Source: Brachypterus glaber
Lineage: Eukaryota > Arthropoda > Insecta > Coleoptera > Kateretidae
DNA: 64,000 bases
Reading direction: 5' to 3'
NCBI GenBank assembly: GCA_958510825.1
Contig: OY294050.1
Coordinates: forward strand, 11,137,340 to 11,201,339
In this document: one piece after another, positions 36,701-45,700 of the stretch
Layout: every line of letters starts with the position of its first letter
Position numbering within the stretch: position 1 is the stretch's first letter
Program-made: the position numbers and the translations under genes
The notes under the pieces: generated by a model
Told to the model about the DNA's origin: nothing
The model's database searches: none
The model's input: only the letters and a program-made list of their open reading frames with translations

Positions 36701-39700
36701 GCATTTTGCGTGTTCTTATAGGCTTCTTATAGAGGTCTCTACTTTTTTTTCTTTTGGGTTGGCAAACAGACATTTTCCGGACAAATGTTAACGTCACTTT
36801 AAAGTTTAATTTTCTACAAAATGTTGTGTTTAGATTATTTTTTACCATGTTAAAATTGTGGCTTGGTTACTTGCAGTAAAAAAGAGAAGAAATGACTATA
36901 AAATCTATCAAAATAATATTTGTTCTTAGAATTTTAAACATGGCGAAAACTGTTATGCCATACCGAAACGAAAATCAGTTATCAGTTTAAATGTAAGTTT
37001 TTAAAAATTTTGGAGCAAAATAAAAAAAATTATATAAAGCAATCGTTTCATAAAAAGTTTTTAGCGCACTAGTACTTGTACTCTAAACGTATGTTATAAA
37101 ACTAATACTTTAATATACTATTTTGAAAACATTTTAAATTTTCGTGTTAAAGCAAACCTAAAAGCTGATAATTTATAATATTTTCGATCTATTCAATCAA
37201 ATTTTTATTATATAAAAATAAAAAAGCATAAACTACCAATTGGTTTATTGGATTTTACGCTTAAACCCTCTAGAGCTCTATGGGGCAGACCTGTACAAAA
37301 AAAAATCAAGTGGGAGTAACAAGCTTTTAGGTGTTTTTCTTTTTTTTTCCGATATCACCAAAAGTTCTAGCACTAAAAATGAGAAGATTTATTATAGAAA
37401 AGTATTTAACCGTTGGGTATACAAAAAAAATGATATGTTTTCTTTTTCTTTTTTGCCTATATCTCCAAAAGTTCTAGTGGTAAAAATGAGGACTTTTATT
37501 ATAGAAAATTATTTAATTGTTGGTTAAAAAACTTTTTTTGTGCGTCCAAGAAGTTTTTTCCATTTTCTTGCGTATCTCCAAAACGGCTGAACAAAAAAAA
37601 ATCTCGACGAATTTGAATAAACGTCTGTGACCGACGGACGGATCGACGGAGGAATGGATGTACGGACGGATTGATGCACGGACGGACGGATAACCGAGAA
37701 ATCCTATAAGAGTACCGAATTTAGTTTTGAGGTACGGAACGCTAAAAAAACAACCTAGTTACCCAACGAACTAATAATTCTTTTCTCTAGAATAGGCATT
37801 TCATTTGTAGAAACTGACAAAAACGTAGCCAATATATACATTTGTCTGTCTTACTCGCACAGATTTGTTCTAACAAAGACAACAATAACAGTTACTGGTA
37901 ATTGTCGCCACTCCTATGGTGCCTCGTGGTGAACAGTCTTCTGGAGGAATTGGAGAGACATGGCTTCTATGCTCAGGGATATGCTGATGATATAACGGTT
38001 CTCGTATGTGGCAAGTACGGCAAAACTGTATCAGAAGTGATGCAGGGAGCCCTAAAGGTCATAGAGAATTGGTGTAGAAGAGTGGGACTGTCGGTAAACC
38101 CTACAAAAACCACACTTATTCCATTTACCAACAAAGGAAACTCTTAATTGAGCCTCCAAGGTTATTTGGAACTAAGCTGAAGTTAGTGGGGCAAGCAAAA
38201 TATCTAGGAGTAATCTTGGATAGCAAGTTGTCTTATAAACCCCATCTAACAGATAAAACCAACAAAGCTATTAGAGCAATAGAGGGTTGGAACATACTAA
38301 AATCTTTGAGAACATTGACAATACAGATATACTATCCATGAAAACAGATAGGATCGCTATAGTCTATGATTTCAGGCAACCGGCAAAGGCTGAGATACCT
38401 AGCCGGGATGCATGGAAAAATGGACTATACCCTAAATTACTAAAAGGTGAAACCTGGTACACAGATGGATCCAAAATGAAAGAAGGGACCGGAGCAGGAA
38501 TCCATGGACCGGGCAAAGAAATTAGCTTAAACCTGGGAACCAAGGCAACAGTTTTCCAAGCTGAAATCTATGCGATTTATGTCTGCGCACAAGAAATGAC
38601 ATCGGCGTCCTACACGGGTAGGACAGTAAATATCATTTCGGACAGCCAGGCAGCGATAAAGGCATTAGACTCATATGCCTTTAGCTCAGAACTGGTATAC
38701 GAATGCCACAACGAGCTATGTAAACTGGCTGAACATAACAAAGTAAATTTGATATGGGTTCCAGGACATCAAGGTATAGATGGTAATGAGAAGGCAGACG
38801 ACCTTGCGAGAAAGGGAAGTGAAGCTGTACTCACAGGACCAGAACCGTGCTGTGGGGTATCATATTCCACGGCCAGACACGAGGTCAGGAGAATGTTGCG
38901 GGATGAACACCAGCAACACTGGATAGATGCTCCTAGAATGAGGCACTCCAAACTCTTCCTAGGAGGACCTACCAAGAAAAAGAACCAGCTTACTTCTAGG
39001 CATGTCCAGGAGTCAACTGAGAACAATAACGGGTATAATAACTGGACACTGCTTACTGAACAAGCACCGACACGTAATGGGACAGATTACGAGCCCCGTG
39101 TGCAGGAGATGTGGGGAAGGGGATAAAGAACCCTACCACCTCATATGTGAATGTCCATCGCTAATAGGCCTAAGATGGAAGTACTTTGGGAACGACTCTC
39201 TGGAACCAAACGAGATCATGAACACTCCCCTGAAACCATACCTGGACTTTTTAAAAGAAACAGGGATGCTCTGAGGAGGTCTGTGCGGTAAACACAAAGG
39301 TCCCTAGGGACCAGGTGTTGAGGGCTATGAACCCCGCATTGAAACAACTAAACTAAACTAACTAAACTACTGGTAATTGTTATTGTTCAGGCCTAAATAT
39401 ACCTACTATTTGTTTACAAACAAACTGAGATATTGGCGATACTTTATATTAACGGTATGCGTATTCTAGAGAGAAGAGTTGTTAGTTCGTTGTAGTTACC
39501 TCAATGATTACATTTCGTTTCTGATTTTATACTTAAATCTGCCATAGAGGGTTAAGCTGATATCTAACAATAAATCTCGTAGTATAAAGGAAAGAAAGAA
39601 CAATAAACCGATCGAACATTCAGGATAAAATGTTATTGAAAAGTGAAAATGTCTATACGGTAGTTTCACGTGTTTTACGTTCATACAGTGTTTGTAGATT

Positions 39701-42700
39701 GGAGTAAAAATCTTACTATTAGATTTTTTTCAATTTACGCGTTGTAGAATAGTTTATAAATTAAAAATGTACATAAATAAAGAGATCAAGTTTTATATTA
39801 CCCCTTAAAGGGGTAAAACGACATTTTTTGTGATGCGTTGTAGGCATGAAAATACGACATAGTTGACCTAAATGTTAAATTAACGTCAATATTGCAGCTA
39901 AAAATTTTAAAATAGGGTATCCTATTTTTTTACTCCAAAATTTTTGAGCTGAGTTTTATAATTTTAACATTAGGTTTAGTTTCAGCGACCCCAAAAATTT
40001 TTTGTAGAAATAGCTCAAATATTTAAAATTACGTTCGCCATATTGGATCCATTATTTTGAATTTTAAAATTCGGACATCGGATTTGTATTCAGCGATCCC
40101 AAAAAGTCCACTTAAATACCAAACTATTATAGTATATTAAAGTACTAGTTTCATAACATATGTTTTTAGCGCACGAGTACAAGTTTAGAAAACGAACCGC
40201 TTGCGGCGAGTTATGAAACGAGTGCTTTATAGAATTTTTTCTATTTTGCTGCAAAATTTTAAAAAACTTACATTTAAATTGATGACTTTACAGTTTTCGC
40301 CATGTTTAAACAAATGATATTTTGATATATTTAATAGACATGTCTTCTCTTTTTCACTGCAAGTATCCAAGCCACAATTTTAACACGGTAAAAAATAACC
40401 TAAACACAAAATTTTGTAGAAAATTAAACTTTAAAGCGACGGTGACATTTGCACGGAAACGTCAAGCGACAGGCTTTTGTCTGTGCCAACCCAAAAGGAA
40501 AAAAGTTTAAATGCTAAAATGTAAAAAAATCTAAATCAAAAGTTAATGCTTACACTACCAGTAAGCCCCTACGCCTCCCCTTATACGCTGTAAATCTACT
40601 GCGCCATATCCAAAACTACTTATCTGCTAAACTTTTTTGACCCATCCTATTCGACGTGTATTCTATTCGATTTATCTATTGATTTTTTAGCGAGATTAAT
40701 CCCAAATAGGAAACCGTCTACAGCACGCTGCAGCGGGATATGTGTGCATCGGATTCACAGTATTTACTTTCAATCGACCTCGATTTTTGAGAACATCTAG
40801 TTAAATAATTAACCATTTTAATTAGTTACATTTACACGAAGATAACTAACTATTTTTAAGATTGTGAAACACTGCCTTGCAACAAAAGTCCTTGACAACG
40901 GATTTTTAAAGATTTTCCTAAAACGGATCACGTTTTTTTAAAAAGAATTATATTCCCGCCATTATTATTAATATTATTATTATTTATTTATTAACGGGAA
41001 ATCCCCAATACATAATAGCAATACATGATATAATTACATGTAAAAAAAAGTTATAAAAAAATATATATTATACTAAAACTAAAATTTAACATGAAATAGT
41101 TATAACAATATATTATAATAGTGACAAAATTAAAAATTGAAAATTAAAAAGTGAGTTTATTAACATAAGTTTTAAACGAATTAAAGGATAAACTAAAAAA
41201 ATCTAAATTACTGTACTTTTCATAGTTCTATCTAAGGGTAAATTTATACCAAAATTTGTGCGGTGAAACGGAATATAAAAAGTTGGTGTTGCTCTACGAA
41301 GATTCCTTACAGGAATATTAAACTGAATTTGACGCAATAGATCCGGACAGTCTATAGAATTATTAACTAATTTAAAAAGTTTGAATAAATCGGATTTATG
41401 TCTTCTATTCTTACGTTATTCAACTTTTAAAGCTGCATAAATATGGTGGTAAATTGGCGTATTTTTAAACACAAAAAAAAATGTGAAGTGAAAAAAAACA
41501 GAATCTGAAAAAAAATTAATAATATAATTAAAATTTGGCTTTTTGTCTAGGTGTAAGCCTCCAGAAAAAAAAAATAACAATAAAAGACTATTTGAGTTAA
41601 AAAAAAATATGTTTGGATTAATTTACCTAAATAAGCAATTCATTCAAAAACTCTAAACTCAAAAATCATTTTATTTTTACCTTCGGGTCCCTTTTCTAGT
41701 GTCCACTCACATTAACACAATACATCCTTCACAGAAGAAAAGGATTCCTTGAACCAAGGACACGTGTCTTTCGATATGTGCAAAGCCATATTCTCTTGTT
41801 TCAAGGCTAGCATTTCTTTGATCCAAAGTCGATGTCCTCAAATGAAGAGCACGAATCTTTATTCAAAAATCCGTGCTAGCCTTGAATCAAGAAAATATGG
41901 CTTTGAACATATCGAAAGACACGTGTCCTTGGTTCAAGGAATCCTTTTTTTCTATGTTTGGCCAATTTAATTTTGAACAATTCTCGAGAAATCTTGGGAT
42001 CCACCCAACCCCACCTTCTTGAGACATTACCGCTTGTCAAAAGAGAGCTTTTTCGAAAATTTCAAAAAAAATAAAACTAAATTACAAAAAATTGTCACTT
42101 CTGAGGTCATTCTTAAGAGTGACCTTGGAGGTCACAGTTTTTTGTAATTTAGTTTTAGTTTTTTGAAATTTCTGATAAAGTCATGTTTGGTTTGGCGGTA
42201 ATACTTCAACCTTATAGAAGGGTGGTATTTGACCAACAAATAGTTTGACCCTCGAGGCTTCAAATGTCCATTCCTCGTGTGAATTGAAGAACCTTTTTCA
42301 ACGTACTGACACGCTAATACCAGCTAGTTGATATGATAATTCACTTTTTCTGTACGGTTTTTTACTCTTTTTCTGTTTCTATTTTACTGGGAACTTTTTC
42401 AAATTAATCGCACGTAAAAGCGAGGTGAGATTAATTATAACCAGGGAGCGGAGGTAATGGTAGCGAAAACGTGCCTGACAGACTTATACGTTATAGTTTA
42501 ATTTTTATTATATGTTTTTTGTATGTTTTTGTTATTTAATTTTACATGTTAGTATAACATAAATAATAATAAATATTAAAACTAAGTCTAGTACCTTATA
42601 GACGGCAAAGTAGATGTATTACATTTTCGTAAGGATTATTTCAAAAAGTATGAAAATCCTGTGCAGTTTTTAACCGACTTCCAAAAAGGAGAAGGTTATC

Positions 42701-45700
42701 AATTCGACTTGTGACTTTTTTTTATGTTTGTTCCCGCATAACTTTGGAACGAATGAACGGAATTTGATGAAACTTTTTGCAACTTAAAGAGGGCATTTAT
42801 GAGGTGGTTCCGTTTTAATTTGACGCTCGGATAATGCCGGGTAATCCGGATAATTAAGATAAATCTAATCATTTTAACGCAATTTCACTTAAAAACGGCT
42901 TAATTTGGTTCTACTACCTGCCAAATTTTTAGAGAAATATTTGATAACTCGGATAAGCCTGATAACTTGATTAAGGGGTCACTTAAATATTACGGCACAT
43001 TGAAAATCTTTTAAATGTCGCTAAACTTGATTCTCTGAACCTGTAATATTAAAATACCAAGAGAAAATGATAAATGTGATTTTACCAAAAGGCGTTGTTT
43101 GATTATTACTTAACGCTTAAAGTTTAACAAGATTTTCTTTAGTATTTCGTTTAAAATAAGGTTGGTTGGACTCTTGGCCGCTGAAATAAAAATATTACTT
43201 TTATTTTTTAGAAATTTATCTTTAAGATAATGACGACGCACTAACAGTGCGTTGTGACGTCAGCAGCTTGCCGAGTTGGAAGGACTATAATTTAGCTTAG
43301 ACGACGTTACAAATCTACAAGTTCTGAATCTCTAAAAAGTAAAAAATTAAAACTTTTCGCAAAAAAAATGAACCGACTTCTATGTCTCTAAGTTTCTTAT
43401 TTTTTCATAATATACATAAGTATCCTAATATTTTTTGTCTATGACGTTTTTTGGCGATTTTGGAAAATTCTAAACTACTGTTTAATACAATTCTGTGAAA
43501 AGTATACTATTTTCATAATAATATCGTAATAATAACATAATAAAAATACGTATAATAATAAATTTAAACGTATATTTTTTATATCAGAGTAAAAACTATA
43601 GGTATGACATACATACATACACATACATTGTATTTATCATTTCCTCCCTTTAACATTTAATCTATAGAGGAAAATCTTCTATATTACCAATTTATGTGGC
43701 TATTAGTTAATACCCTGGTTTCCATTTCAGTATCTTTATTGGTAGTTGGGCAAATTTATTAGGATTTGCCAAAGTTTGTTCGGGTCAAACTATCCCATAA
43801 TTAACAAGGAAATTAGCATCTGGGTTTGATCAAGAAACACAAGCAAAGCAACTCATAAATGAAAATTGGTTGCTTCACAAACGGTCGTGTTAATATGTAA
43901 ATTTGAAAATTTGCCTGCACTGTAAAAAGTAAACTGAATATTCAGCTACAAATGTATACGAAATCTGAAGTTCAGGGTTGGGCGGAAGAAACCAGTGTGG
44001 TTTAAACCAGTTGGTTTAAACCGCCCTGGTAGAAATTAAACTTTTTGGTTTGAACCACTAAAGTGGTCGAAATCAAAATATTTTAAATAAAAATAAATAT
44101 AAATTATAAAAAAATACTGCTTCCAATATTGAAAAAAACGTGTACAAGGATTGTGAGAATCAAAGGATTGTGAAATATTGTCAAAAAGATTGTGAAAGAT
44201 TGCACAAAATTTTAATGAGGATTGTTAAAGATTTCATATGATTGTGGAAGATTGTAGATGATTCTTGATGATTGCTGATAATTGTGGAAGAAGGAATTAT
44301 CAAGGATTGTAAAGATTGTTGGATATGTGTACAAGGATTGTCGAATAAATAAAACCCTCGGAACTAACTATAGTGCTTTTAACTAAAATTAAAATACATT
44401 TCTATAGGATCATAACTTTCTTTCCATTCGTAACTGAATATTTAGTTATTATTAACCCTTTGCGGTCAAATTAATTTTTCATTGTCAGTTTATCCCAATT
44501 CCGATTGGCTTAGTTTACACCGTAGGTACCAAACCTTTGGTCCGCGAATCAAATAATGTCATAATTGTAAATACGCATGCGTCGTTTCCTGTGATTGGTT
44601 AAAATTCAAATTTGGTACCCGGACCAAGTGTTTGGTACCTACGGTGTAAACTAAGTCATTTATTTTAGATAAATTTTAATCAAGATCTCGGAGCTGTTTT
44701 AATAAAGGACCAGAACGTAAAAATTTAATTTCAGGGCAGCCCAGACATAGGACCGCAAAGGGTTAAGTTTCAATCAATTAATCAGGTTTAGAGTCAGAGC
44801 TTTTCTTCTTAGGAGCTGGGGTCCCTTCAAGGATAAGAATATTTCTTACTTCATAACTCAGGAACCGTTTAACTTATTGACATGCAATTTTCACTGTAAT
44901 ATAGAATTAAAAAATTTAAATCTTAAGTTAAAATCCCTTAATATGGGTAATAATTATAGTTATGGTTTAAGAAATGCCCCTTAAAAAGGCCCTAGTTCTC
45001 TTACGCTGCGATTTAGAACAAAAGTTCATATAAACTTTTTTCTCACTTTTTGACGTAAAATCAGCTTGTAAATCAATTTTTTATTATTTTAAAACTGAAA
45101 CAAATGAACATCGTTTTTCTGTCTTGCATCTACATAAAAGATTTTAGTTATATATTAAGAAGTTCACCTATATAAATAAAAAAACTGGGTCTCCTAAATA
45201 TATATTTTGCTTTTTATAAACTTGCTAAAAATAAACTGTCAAATAGAAAGCATTGTTTATTATTTTCATTTTTAGCATTCAAAAACAGTTTGTTCAGTTT
45301 TCTCGCGATTCATGAATAAAACAAACTGATTGATTGCAATCAATCAATTGGAGAAAGGCTTTATTTTTTTATTTGTGCAATTTAATTTGATTAGATCGCA
45401 CCAATATTTTAAGTGATTAGAATCCAATTGAAAGGAATTAGTCTAACGAACTGTCTTATTCAGTCAAGAAAAATAATGTAAAAATCGATAATTGAATCTT
45501 TTACTCTTATAAAAAGGTTTTGGTTTGACGAAAGAAGGGATAGGCAATAGTATGTTGTCTGTATTCAACTCACAAAAATAATATACAAATTCTTTTTCCA
45601 CTCCAAACAATTATATACCGGGTGTTTCAGGAAGGTGGTTCACCCACTTAACTTTTTTAGGTAGGATCTTGAAATTTACAGAAGCTGTATTATATGTAAT

